Under the pieces are notes generated by a model. That model was not told the origin of the DNA, did no database searches, and saw only the letters and a list, made by a program, of their open reading frames with translations. Source: Adiantum capillus-veneris (lineage: Eukaryota > Streptophyta > Polypodiopsida > Polypodiales > Pteridaceae). From it: a stretch of 64,000 nucleotides of DNA. This document shows positions 55,244 to 64,000 of this stretch, piece after piece. The DNA is taken from positions 15,022,478-15,086,477 of the forward strand of contig CM043961.1 of the NCBI GenBank assembly GCA_014529385.2, written 5' to 3'. A program made the position numbers and the translations under genes. Position 1 is the stretch's first letter. Each line of letters begins with the position of its first letter.

Positions 55244-55530
55244 TCTTCGCATCAGCTTCCGAAGCCCGCACCACCTTTCGATACCTTTGTAAGAATTGTT
55301 CGTAAAATCTGAGCCAATTCTGCTTGTGCACCTCTTCTAAGCCACCTTTGCTTTACCTCGCAGCACCAAGGGCAGAGTTTGGAGCTTCGCTTCATCACCT
55401 GGCATCTGCAATTTCCAGCATAAATAGCTCAAAATCGACAAGCCAATCATCTGTATCATCATCTCCTTTGAACACAGGACCAAACTCCTGCTTCATCTTG
55501 ACTCACGAACACCTCGTTAGGAAGCAATCA
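55244..55530 (-). pseudogene. Retrotransposon gag, upstream part (split by insertion)
   Basis: In the minus sense it starts near MKQEFGPVFKGDDDTDDWL (55,495) and runs through EEVHKQNWLRFYEQFLQRY and RKVVRASEADAKI to the TTAA at 55,243. The same phase continues at 25,597. One frameshift with stops lies near 55,335-55,410. The block WLRFYEQFLQRY is the usual retrotransposon gag core (W..F...F...Y). Upstream lies the right-hand long direct repeat (probable 5' LTR). Confidence 0.8.
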
Positions 55531-55559
55531 GTGGATCCTCTGTGGGGGCACCACAAGAT

Positions 55560-57149
55560 GGAAAGGGGGAAATGGGAAAACCACCAACACACAATATAAA
55601 TGCCTCTATAGCCCAGTGATCTCACAACACCCATATCCCCTAGTAAACACACACCTAGACTCCCTATCTGTTGCAAAAATTCGACCACAAAGCACGTGCT
55701 CTATTATCTCGACCTTTGAGCATAACACCATTTAATCAACCACATACACAACACACCCACACAAACTTGATAGGAAGAGAGAGCTTGGAGATAGTGAATC
55801 GAACACCAGAGAGATAATGGCTATCGTCGTGGTGACATGTATACAATATCTGATATTTTCTCCCCTCAGCGACCATCAACCTATCAACCAGCTACTGTCC
55901 TCTTGGCTTGCGGATAGCACCCTCTTTCATGTAGTTAACGACTCCACCATTGATGGGCCTTCTCTCCTATGCGACCAAATCCCTGTGATCTTCGGCCCCC
56001 CTCGGTCAATCCTTCAAAAACTTGCCTTATGCAACCACCTGCCGCCTTCCAACCCGATTCTTCATGCAGTCGACAACTCGCCCTCTCTGGTCCTGCCCGT
56101 CCCTGCAACCGCCTCCTGTCCATGCCAACACTGGCGGCCTGCTCCTCATGCAAATTGTAGCGCCTGCTCACGCCATCACTCGCCAACCTTAAGCTGCACC
56201 CCCCTTTGGATACGGCAGCCCTTCCACCCCCTTTGGTCTTCAACTGCAAAACAATGCCTTCCTTGACTGTAGCCGGCCACCCTGTGCTCTCCAAAACAGC
56301 GCCACAACTGCAGTGCCTTCACCTTGCACTGCAGCCACCCCTGGAGGCCCTCTATGACCCTTCTTGGCCCTCTATAATCGGCAACCTGCCGCTCCGACAA
56401 AAAACAGCGACAGCCACCCTATATCGGGCTCCAGCCCATGTCCTCTTCTCAACTGCCTCTGTCGATGGTGCCACCACCCTCTAGCAGCCCCTGGCCCGCT
56501 CTGTGTAGCTCCTGGCCATGCTATCCCGCTTCAAGCCACAACTGGCCACTCTCCTCCTTCTCGGCTCCCTGGCCTGTACCGCCTTCAGCCCTCCTTGCCA
56601 AGGGCGGCTTCCCTCCCGTGCAAGGCCCAAGTGGCCTCCTCCTTCTCACCTCCTCTGCAGTTGCTCGCATGCCAACCTCCACCTGTCGACTTTCCATGTA
56701 GCGCTGCTCGTCAACTGCAGACAGACAGAAGTCCCTTTTTTTCTTTTTAAAAGCTCAAAGCCATACTTTTTTAAAACCTTGCTTGGCGATCGGTCCCACA
56801 CCGCTTCGAAAGAATTCTTCAACTCCATCTCAAGCACACACTTTGACTCTTTGAGTTCAACTCTCTTAGAAAAAAACTCTTAGCTTCCTTTCGCAACACC
56901 GAGCTTGAGCAACCATTGTGGATACATCATCACTTTCTGACGAGAAAACCCACCCTCCTTTAGCAACCTTAAGCTCGGACTAGGAAAACTTGAAGATACC
57001 CTTGGCCTGCTAAGTACCTCATCCGACATACATATTGGAAGAGCATATGGTTTCCGCTGCATCAAGTATCTCCTTAAGCACTTTGCAATCTGCTTGGGAA
57101 CCTCCATGTACAAGCTTTAGAGCTCTTCTTGGTCCGACCAAAACTGGGT
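55560..57149 (-). repeat. Long direct repeat, right copy (probable 5' LTR of the outermost LTR element)
   Basis: Matches 23,071-24,703 in the same orientation. On the minus strand it is followed, after TCTTG, by TGGTGCCCCCACAGAGGA (about 55,536-55,553), a possible primer site that I cannot assign to a tRNA. Similarity stops after CAAAACTGGGTG. Confidence 0.65.
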
Positions 57150-57344
57150 GCACCAGCGTCGTCTCCGCCATGCGCCCCCAGGCTCGCGCACGCAGCGCCC
57201 AAAAAATGGCTCGTTGTAGCCTGACGGAGAGAAGCTCCCTCATTCCCTTGTACACTTGCATAGAGGGCCATGATCGCGGACATATACTCCACCTCCGGTC
57301 TTTAGAGTTCTGCATATGGGGTCATCCGTCCACCACGTGGCGGT
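57150..57344. other. Unassigned spacer between two LTR elements
   Basis: GC-richer, with no recognised content. It may be the outer part of the preceding LTR that has no counterpart at 24,704. Confidence 0.4.
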
Positions 57345-57742
57345 TGTTGGGGTGAATCGCCCTCCTTGGGTTGAAAAAACTCCCCCCAATATGTTAGAAA
57401 AAACGGGTGTAGTCGCCTTCAAAATGTAGCTTCCGTAGTGCATGTAGAGAGTAGAAGAAGACCTCACTCACTCTCTCACACAAAATACACAGTCACGGCA
57501 ATTGAGCTTAAAAGATGATTAATTCAAAAGTTGTCCTTAGGGTTACAAAAATTGGCTTTTATACCTCAGCCTTGGAGGTTCTAACTTATCAAAATTACCT
57601 CCTACTTTCTACTATGGGTTCAACTGATCCGCATATTCAATATATTACAATTTGGGAACGTGATTGAGTCTCAAAAAATATTTATAGTTGAGTTCTCAAT
57701 TAAACGATACAAAATGGGCTTTCAAGTGTTAAGTCATCAACA
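57345..57742 (-). repeat. 3' LTR of another LTR retrotransposon
   Basis: 398 bp with TGTTGGGG..CATCAACA ends on the plus strand. In the minus sense it starts TGTTGATGACTTAACAC directly after the purine tract AAGGGGGGGAG (57,743-57,753) and has the TATA box GGTATAAAAGCC (57,554-57,565). The partner LTR should lie beyond the right edge of the window. Confidence 0.78.
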
Positions 57743-58710
57743 CTCCCCCCCTTCGCGTTCATATCGTCCCTGACATGACGGGTCTTCATCTTTTGGATCT
57801 TTTGGCTGTTGTGTTTTGAGACTAGGAGTCTTATGTCATTTTTGTCAATGGAAACCCTATCGATTTAAAAGTTTTAGATATGACTCATATCTTATGTTTC
57901 CCATGGTCACTGTAGGGCCAAAGATTCTGTTGTCGTTAGTGAAAAATATGGTGTAGAAGGCTTTCTCAAATGCTTGCATGTGGTAACTTGGCAAGAACAT
58001 TAATCTTTGATAAAACAGGCTGCTTTGACAAATCATAAATCATTTTGGTGACGGTGTCACCCGTGGATAGTAATGTTGAGTCCGTTGCTTTGGATGGTGT
58101 GAACGCTTCGAGGCAAGACAGGAGGGTCTTGCATATTTTTTTTATCATCACACACATCAGGTCAGGATAGCCAATGAAAATCTAAATGGTGTCCTTTAGG
58201 GTTTTCACCGTTCAATTGAGGCTTTTCCAGTTCTTGGATCCCTTCTTGTTTCTTTGATGTTGGATCTTTTACCCAAAACTTTTCTAGACATTTTTCAACT
58301 ATATCCCACATATTTGGTCTTATTTGGTGAAGCTCTGCTAGCGTAAAAGTGCAAGTTATAGGCGTAGACAATATGTCTATCATCCCTTTAGAGTCCATAG
58401 CCTTCCTTGATGAGAGTCTTTGTGATGGCACCGCCTTCACATTGGCCCTTGGCTTCATACTCTCCCATGTATGAGGGTAAGGTTCTCAAAGATTGAGGTT
58501 GACTCTCTAAAGATCATAATGATCCTCTATCCCCCCAATATAAGTGAATATCTAGATCTACTTGAGATCCTGCCTCAAACTCCTCAATAAGTGGAATAAA
58601 TACATCCCTACCCTTACTGGTTTGGTTAGCTATCTGGCTCAACCCATTTGCCTTGTTTACTTCTCATATTTGTCTCCAAAGCTCGTCTAAGCCATCATCC
58701 TCTCTATAGG

Positions 58711-58715
58711 CCTCT
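58711..58715. repeat. Target-site duplication CCTCT (left)
   Basis: CCTCT occurs immediately before the 5' LTR (58,716) and immediately after the 3' LTR (62,965-62,969). Confidence 0.93.
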
Positions 58716-58866
58716 TGTCAGGACACCGGCAAGGCAGGACTAGATAAGGCAGGGCCGGGCTAGGCGGTTTGGAATGGGGAGTCCAACTAGGGCAAAGGCC
58801 AAGGGCATGCCTATATAAGGGTGGTTGGGTGGAGGACTCTCAAGCTCTAGTCACCCTTGTCTTACA
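58716..58866 (+). repeat. 5' LTR (151 bp) with TATA box
   Basis: Begins TGTCAGGACACCGGC and ends CTTGTCTTACA. TATA box CTATATAAGG at 58,811-58,820, leaving only about 45 bp for the transcript start and R region. Very short for a gypsy element. Confidence 0.93.
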
Positions 58867-58867
58867 T

Positions 58868-58879
58868 TGGTATCAAAGC
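58868..58879 (+). promoter_or_regulatory. Primer binding site (initiator tRNA-Met type)
   Basis: TGGTATCAAAGC, one base after the LTR end. It has one difference from the common TGGTATCAGAGC. Confidence 0.92.
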
Positions 58880-59667
58880 ATGGTCTATTTTGGGCATGAG
58901 GGCGTGGAGCTTTTTGCATGCTCCTCTCTTTGAGGGCGTGAAGAGCCGCCTGCTAAGGGGGACGACGAGGTCCCACTGTGTGAGAAGCGCCGCTTGTGCC
59001 GGGAGGGAGGCGACCTCGACCTCCGGCAAACATTGTGTGGCTTAGCCTGGCGGATGTGGACTGCCTTGGGGAGCATTTTACGTCACTGGGGTGACACTTA
59101 GAACGCAACGCGCGGGGAGTTCTCTCTCTCCCTCGCCCTCGCGGCACTGCCGTGGTCGCCATAGCCGACTACAGAAGTTTTATTTCACATACAAGGCGCT
59201 CAAAGGCTTTGGCCTTGGGCAATTCATCCAAAAAAACCTCAAGCTAGGGGACGTGCCCACCCGGGCACACACCCCATACCCAAGCCAGGGTGTTCGAAGG
59301 TGTTGGCAAGGCCAAAATCCGACACAAGCATAGGCAAGGGCCCACCGAATTCTAGGTAACCTGTCCGAATGACAGAAATTGCAGAAGTTGATCGAAGTTA
59401 AAGTTTGACGGAGTTTAAGTTTCGAAAGAATATGGTCTATTGCAATTTCTTCCTTCGAGAGGATTCAGGCATCAACGACGTTTTAAGCAGTACAAATTTT
59501 TGGCGTCATCGTCAAGCATAGTTGATTCAACTATCAAGAGCTTGCGGAGTTCCATATATGGCGGACTACCATCAATTTAGACGGAGTTAGCACGGCTACT
59601 CTTCTTTGCAAGTGCTCCCAATATTAGGTTTATTTTCTGAGTACTTCTTTCGCCGCACTGTGTAGCC
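58880..59667 (+). other. Untranslated leader of the short-LTR gypsy
   Basis: About 790 bp between the primer site and the gag ATG. Frames here (such as 58,857-59,045 and 59,091-59,333) are not recognised and start after the LTR without resemblance to gag. Confidence 0.6.
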
Positions 59668-60790
59668 ATGGATTCGGATATCAATATGACATTCGATTTT
59701 GAGCAAAGTACTCCTGATCCTACCAATGATGGCCCGCGGCCGGATCCTCTCAAGGAGAGTAACCGTGACGCTATGGCAGGAGAAGATACTTATGAGTTGC
59801 TCGATATTCAAGAATTTCGTGCACTTCAGACACGCATGACCGTCATGGATGAAAATTTTAAAGCTTTAAATGAAAATGTTATGAAACTTTCCACATTAGT
59901 AATTCAATTAATGCATCAACAGTCTAAGAGTCCTGCTGACATCCACATGCATGAGCACGTTGGCACACAGGGGCAAGGCCCAATTCATGATACGTTGCAT
60001 ACTCTCACTACCAAGGAGGTGGATGACTTGTTAAAGAACTTTAAACCACCAGTCTTTAAGGGCGAAGACCGAGACCGCAATAAGGATGCAGTGAACATCT
60101 TTCTCAGCAAATGGGATGGAATTCACGCCTTAAGGCGTACTCCGGATGCAGTTAGAGCTTTGCAGACGAGCTTAACTCTAGAAGGAAAGGCCTACAAATG
60201 GTGGATGTCTCTCAAGGAGAAGAACATCATACCACAGAGTTGGGCAGCCTTTGAAGCAATGTTTAGCAAGGAATTTTTGCCTACTAATGAGGCCGATCGG
60301 AATTGGACGGCTTGGGACACATGTTCCATGCGCCAATACCCATCACTCCTTGAATATATCTCTCACTATTGGGACGTTATCCTCAAGTTGGAAGGCTTGG
60401 ATACCTTTCAACAATTATGAGGGTTCATACGAGGTCTCACACCTGAGCTTAAGAAGTATGTCAAGACCCAAGACCCTAAAACACTTGAGGAAGCCATAGT
60501 GAAAGCACATATTCACGATGACCCTGATGAGAAGAAATTACATAATAGTAATGTTCCTGCTAGTATACACGGTAATACACGCACGCAGTATGGGCACAAT
60601 AAGGAAAATTTCTAGTTGCTAATTCAAATGCATCTAAAAAACCCAAGGGGTCCAGAGGTCCTCTTTTTCCTGAGGATTTTGATAAAGCCAAGAAAGAGAG
60701 GTTATGTTTTCAATGTTTAGGGAGAGGTCATGGCAAAATGGATTGTCCCAAGGAGAAATCTGCTTCTCAGGGGAAGGAGAAAGCAGTGCA
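59668..60790 (+). pseudogene. Gag (capsid and nucleocapsid) of the short-LTR gypsy
   Basis: The ATG at 59,668 opens MDSDINMTFDFEQSTPDPTN; a heptad-like segment (MDENFKALNENVMKLSTLV) follows at about residues 68-90. The capsid core has KAYKWWMSLKEKN and WAAFEAMFSKEFLP. The phase meets TGA at 60,418-60,420 and continues in the same frame with GFIRGLTPELKKYVKTQ, so it is a premature stop (probably from CGA). A frame change follows near 60,600. The zinc knuckle LCFQCLGRGHGKMDCPKE (CCHC complete) is at about 60,703-60,755. Confidence 0.85.
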
Positions 60791-61480
60791 CATGGTGCAA
60801 CTACTTCCTCTTGAGTCTTCCTCAAAATTCTCCACAATGGAAGTAACACACACTGAGGTGATGCATGGATGTTGTCTCATAGCTTCCATGTGGCAACAAA
60901 CCTTTGGACCACATGAGTTAGTACGTATGCATGGATATCTGCAAGGGCACAAGGTATGCATCTTGGTAGATGACGGTGCTACTCACAATTTCATCAATTA
61001 TGGATTGGTGAAAAAGCTCAAACTGCCTCAAACTCCGAGTACCCACTGCTACAAGGTAGCAATGATGAATGGACATGATACTAAAATATGGGATACTCAA
61101 TGCCGAGCTGTTCCATTAGAAGTACAAGAGTACTCTACTTGTTTGGATTTTCAGGTTATGAACATGGAAGGGCTGATGTGGTTCTGGGTAGGGAGTGGTT
61201 GCATAGCCTAGGACCATCACTGAAGCGTAGCTATGAGCACAACAGCTTGATGTTTGAATCCCGTGGCGCACATGTGTCGTCGTTAGGAGAAAAGGATATA
61301 CCTTCATCACCACTAATTTGTACCGCAGAGCTTATGCAGCTCGTTTCTGATAATGAAATAGATCAAGTTTTCTTGTGTTACTCACTGTCTCATTTTCTTT
61401 CTAACATTGAGTCAGTTGAACATTCCTCAACGCCGCATGCTTCTCTCTCCTCTATTCCACCAATTGTTAATTCTAAATAA
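60791..61480 (+). pseudogene. Protease region of the short-LTR gypsy
   Basis: ILVDDGATHNFINYGLVKK at about 60,960-61,015 is the retropepsin active site, with D-D-G-A in place of D-S/T-G-A. After a frame change near 61,150, ADVVLGREWLHSLGP gives the closing LG.xWL motif. It lies directly upstream of RT, as expected for the polyprotein. Confidence 0.78.
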
Positions 61481-62308
61481 GCAAATGTTTCTAGTCAATT
61501 ACAACAATTATTAAAGGAATTCCAAGATGTATTTCCTAATGACTTGCCACTGGGATTACCGCCAACACGTTCAGTGCAACATAGCATTGACGTGGCTGCA
61601 GGTTGTAAACCTGTTAGTAAACCACCTAATCGTATGAGTTACTCAGAGGCTGCTGAGGTGGAACGTAGCTTGCTGACTACCTTAGTAGAGGGTTTATACA
61701 ACCCAGTTCTTCACCATGGGCTTTGCCTATCCTTTTAGTGAAGAAAAAGGACGGCAGTATGCGCATGTGCGTAGACTACCGGGGCTTAAATGCAATTACG
61801 GTTAAGAACAAATACCCATTGCCAAGAGTAGATGAGTTATTTGACAAGCTAACTCATGCTCGCATTTTGTCAAAAATTGACATGCGGTCAAGATATCACC
61901 AAGTCTGGCCATATTCGGCTTGCCGATATACCTAACACTGCCTTCCGAACATGGTTTGGACACTACGAGTTTTTGGTGATGCCCTTTGGGTTAACCAATG
62001 CGCCCACAACATTCATGACACTTATGGATAGTGTCTTGAAGCCATATTTGGGCAAATTTGTCATTTTTTTCCTCGATGACATCGTAGTCTATAGTGCTTC
62101 TGAAGAAGAGCACTTACAACATCTCAAACAGGTGTTTGATTTATTACATACAAACAAGTTATATACCAAGGAATTTAAATGTGATTTTTTAAAAGATAAA
62201 ATTCATTATTTAGGGCATGTTATTTCAGCTCATGGCCTATATATGGATCAATCCAAAGTGGATACCGTCAGAAAATGGCCTCCTCCTAAAAATCTGGAAG
62301 AATTATAG
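61481..62308 (+). pseudogene. Reverse transcriptase of the short-LTR gypsy
   Basis: Starts near LPLGLPPTRSVQHSIDVAA, then has a frameshift near 61,700. It goes on with [33 protein letters not shown] and [15 protein letters not shown] second frameshift follows near 61,905, then FLVMPFGLTNAPTTFMTLM, the catalytic FFLDDIVVYS near 62,070, and YLGHVISAHGLYMDQ. It meets TAG at 62,306-62,308, after which the same frame reads IFLGFAGFYQRFVKNYAQ. The catalytic Asp pair is kept; the frame is not. Confidence 0.9.
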
Positions 62309-62730
62309 ATATTTTTAGGATTTGCAGGTTTTTACCAAAGGTTCGTTAAAAACTATGCTCAAATTGCTATTCCTATGATGGATAAACTTAAAGGCAAAGG
62401 AAAAGCTTTTCAGTGGGGATCCGCTCAACAGCACTATCTCCCCGATATTATGGGCCTTTCAAAATACTCAAGTGAGTTGGTGATTGTGCCTACAAACTAT
62501 TACTACCTTCACATTCTCGCATTCATTCGGTGTTTCATGTAAGCCGTCTACGAAAGCGGTTACATGGGGACGACAATGGCATTGACCAACAGGTTTTGGT
62601 TGATTACATTGAACCTCCTACCTTACCGCATGAACCTGAACATGTTCTGGATTATCACGAGCTACGTACACGTCATCACGTACGACAACAAGCCTTATCA
62701 AGTGGAAAGACTGACCTGAAGAAGGTGTGA
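62309..62730 (+). pseudogene. Deletion scar joining the RT thumb to the integrase C-terminal module
   Basis: After FQWGSAQQ (about 62,410-62,430) the sequence jumps to LSPRYYGPFQILK, the GPY/F module of a gypsy integrase, and ends with FHVSRLRKRLHGDDNGIDQ and a charged tail to the stop at about 62,730. All of RNase H and the integrase zinc finger and D,D,E core are absent. The gag-RT part therefore depends on other elements for integration. Confidence 0.85.
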
Positions 62731-62798
62731 CTTGAGAAAACATTAGTATTCTTAAGAAGAAGTTTCCCACTTTTGTTTTCGAGGAGGAAAACTCTTCT

Positions 62799-62812
62799 TA
62801 AGGGGGGAGTAA
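62799..62812 (+). promoter_or_regulatory. Polypurine tract of the short-LTR gypsy
   Basis: TAAGGGGGGAGTAA directly before the 3' LTR. Confidence 0.9.
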
Positions 62813-62964
62813 TGTCAGGACACTGGCAAGGCCAGACTAGATAAGGCAGGGCCGGGATAGGCGGTGTGGAACGGGGAGTCCAACTAGGACAAAGGGCCAA
62901 GGGCATGCCTATATAAGGGTGGTTGGGTGAAGGACTCTCAGGCTCTAGTCACCCCTGTCTTACA
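62813..62964 (+). repeat. 3' LTR (152 bp)
   Basis: Begins TGTCAGGACACTGGC and ends CCTGTCTTACA; TATA box CTATATAAGG at 62,909-62,918. Followed by the duplication CCTCT. Confidence 0.93.
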
Positions 62965-64000
62965 CCTCTAGTATCATAGGATGGAAAGCCTTAGATGCAT
63001 GATCTGTGGTATTCCTCACAATCCTTGGCTTTTCTAATTCAATTGTGGGATTCTCAATCATTTTTGTTCCTGGTTTTGGTTAGTTTGAAGCTGAGCTCAA
63101 TAGGCTTTCATAAGTCCAGAGGTTCATTCACCTTTTCAACTAATACAGATTTTCCTGAACTTGCACTCTTTGGTCTCCTTTTCTCATAAGGTTCTCTAGT
63201 CTCTAGAATTTCCAACTCAGGATCAGATTGATTTTGTAATCTCTCTAATCTGTCCCTGGTTTGTTTTAACTCCTCCACTAGGACTATTTGTTCACGTTCC
63301 TTCCTAGCTTTCATGTGTGCCTTCCTAGCCTTCCAAGTGTTTCATTGACTCTTTAGTTCATAACAAGGCGCATCTGTTTTGGGTTCCTCAATTATTGGTT
63401 CTTTCATTTATTTTTGAGATGTGCCCTTGTGACAACCTGTATAGGTATCACCGTTTCATTTTCAAAACCGCTACTTGACGGCATTGCCCTCAGTATGTTT
63501 AAAGTTTTTTTCACTGTTTTTATTTGGGTTTTTTGGATAGTCACTAATAAAATGAGTAATGTCGTAATCTGGTCAGTATACATTTACTCTAATGATCTCT
63601 ATATGATGACAATCTTTCATAAGGTGTTCACCACCATACTTGTAGCACGGTCCTAAAGGTTGGTGTGGCACTCTTGGAGCTGCTATCTTTTGTTGATAGT
63701 AGGCAGGCCTTTTTCTTGTTAACCGAGCGTTGGCTATGAACATCAATGTGCGTTCATCCAAAATGTATTTACCTTCTCATGTAGCATGAGATTATTTTGG
63801 TGGTCCAACATTCCCAATCATGCTCCAAGGTTCCGGTTCTTTCGGCTCTTCGAGTGGATAGTCTATTGAACTAGCCCCGTATTCACTTGGCTCTTTGTAA
63901 TACATAGGCACATGAATAAGGCTTGTCCCTCCAATTCCTCTTGTTTTTGCTCGGTGAAGTCTATATTTTGAAAGGAAGTAGCCTTGAGATATAGATCCCA

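Larger units (their letters stand above)
58716..62964 (+). mobile_element. Complete-ended but internally deleted Ty3/gypsy retrotransposon with very short LTRs
   Basis: LTRs of 151 and 152 bp (58,716-58,866 and 62,813-62,964), exact 5-bp duplications CCTCT, a tRNA-Met primer site, a polypurine tract, gag with zinc knuckle, protease and reverse transcriptase, all on the plus strand. RNase H and the integrase catalytic core are missing; only the integrase C-terminal module remains. The LTRs differ at about ten positions, so it is older than the TRIM and the 12 kb gypsy. Several stops and frameshifts also mark it as inactive. Confidence 0.92.
57743..64000 (-). mobile_element. LTR retrotransposon remnant (gag region), interrupted by a 4.25 kb gypsy; runs off the window
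   Basis: Minus-strand fragments on both sides of the inserted gypsy belong together, since its CCTCT duplication marks one target. On the left, frame 58,458-58,162 has SKGMIDILSTPITCTFTLAE, like the region before the protease in plant gypsy polyproteins. On the right, 63,761-63,573 has a zinc-knuckle-like CYKYGGEHLMKDC (second Cys replaced by Tyr). Frame 63,314-63,108 is a charged coiled-coil-like stretch. No RT was seen inside the window. The reading is broken in many places. Confidence 0.6.

Noticed and set aside
58857..59333. Leader frames of the short-LTR gypsy as an extra gene
   Set aside because: They begin across the LTR and primer site, and no known product fits.

Overview
The window looks like a piece of a large, repeat-rich plant nuclear genome. 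The reasons are CACTA elements with plant-type TNP2 and TNPA-like genes, Ty3/gypsy elements primed from initiator methionine tRNA, GT/AG introns, and very many long GA/CT and TG microsatellites. I found no ordinary host gene, tRNA or rRNA. The lineage cannot be fixed from the sequence; a seed-free plant such as a fern is a weak guess. Almost everything recognisable is a transposable element or a broken piece of one, inserted inside others. Most of it is transcribed from the minus strand.

Layout: 1-2.9 kb is unassigned. About 2.97-12.65 kb is a decayed Helitron on the minus strand: a Rep/Pif1-helicase gene ending in an endonuclease/exonuclease/phosphatase (EEP) domain, and upstream of it an RPA-like gene whose 3' exons occur three times. 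13.1-15.8 kb holds degenerate low-copy repeats. 16,089-17,851 is a small LTR element (TRIM type) with exact TCACC target duplications, a tRNA-Met primer site and a polypurine tract. 19-21.8 kb is a gypsy relic.

23.07-57.15 kb is a set of nested insertions. The outermost layer is an LTR-type element with 1.6 kb direct repeats and one gag reading frame. That gag is split by a terminal-inverted-repeat element (25,602-55,239, TTAA flanks). Inside that is a CACTA complex (26,437-54,737, TTA flanks) made of three rearranged CACTA copies. One CACTA transposase gene is in turn interrupted by a 12 kb gypsy element (28,972-41,030, ACGT flanks) that is itself a chimera of two gypsy lineages.

57,345 to the window end is another minus-strand LTR element, interrupted by a 4.25 kb plus-strand gypsy (58,716-62,964, CCTCT flanks) that has lost RNase H and most of integrase.

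The insertion order follows from the nesting. The CACTA TNP2 and TNPA-like genes are the best preserved genes, and no single CACTA copy is complete. The Helitron and gypsy genes carry stops and frameshifts. A recurring feature is a long GA/CT tract about 60-75 bp upstream of the first ATG of three unrelated transposon genes.
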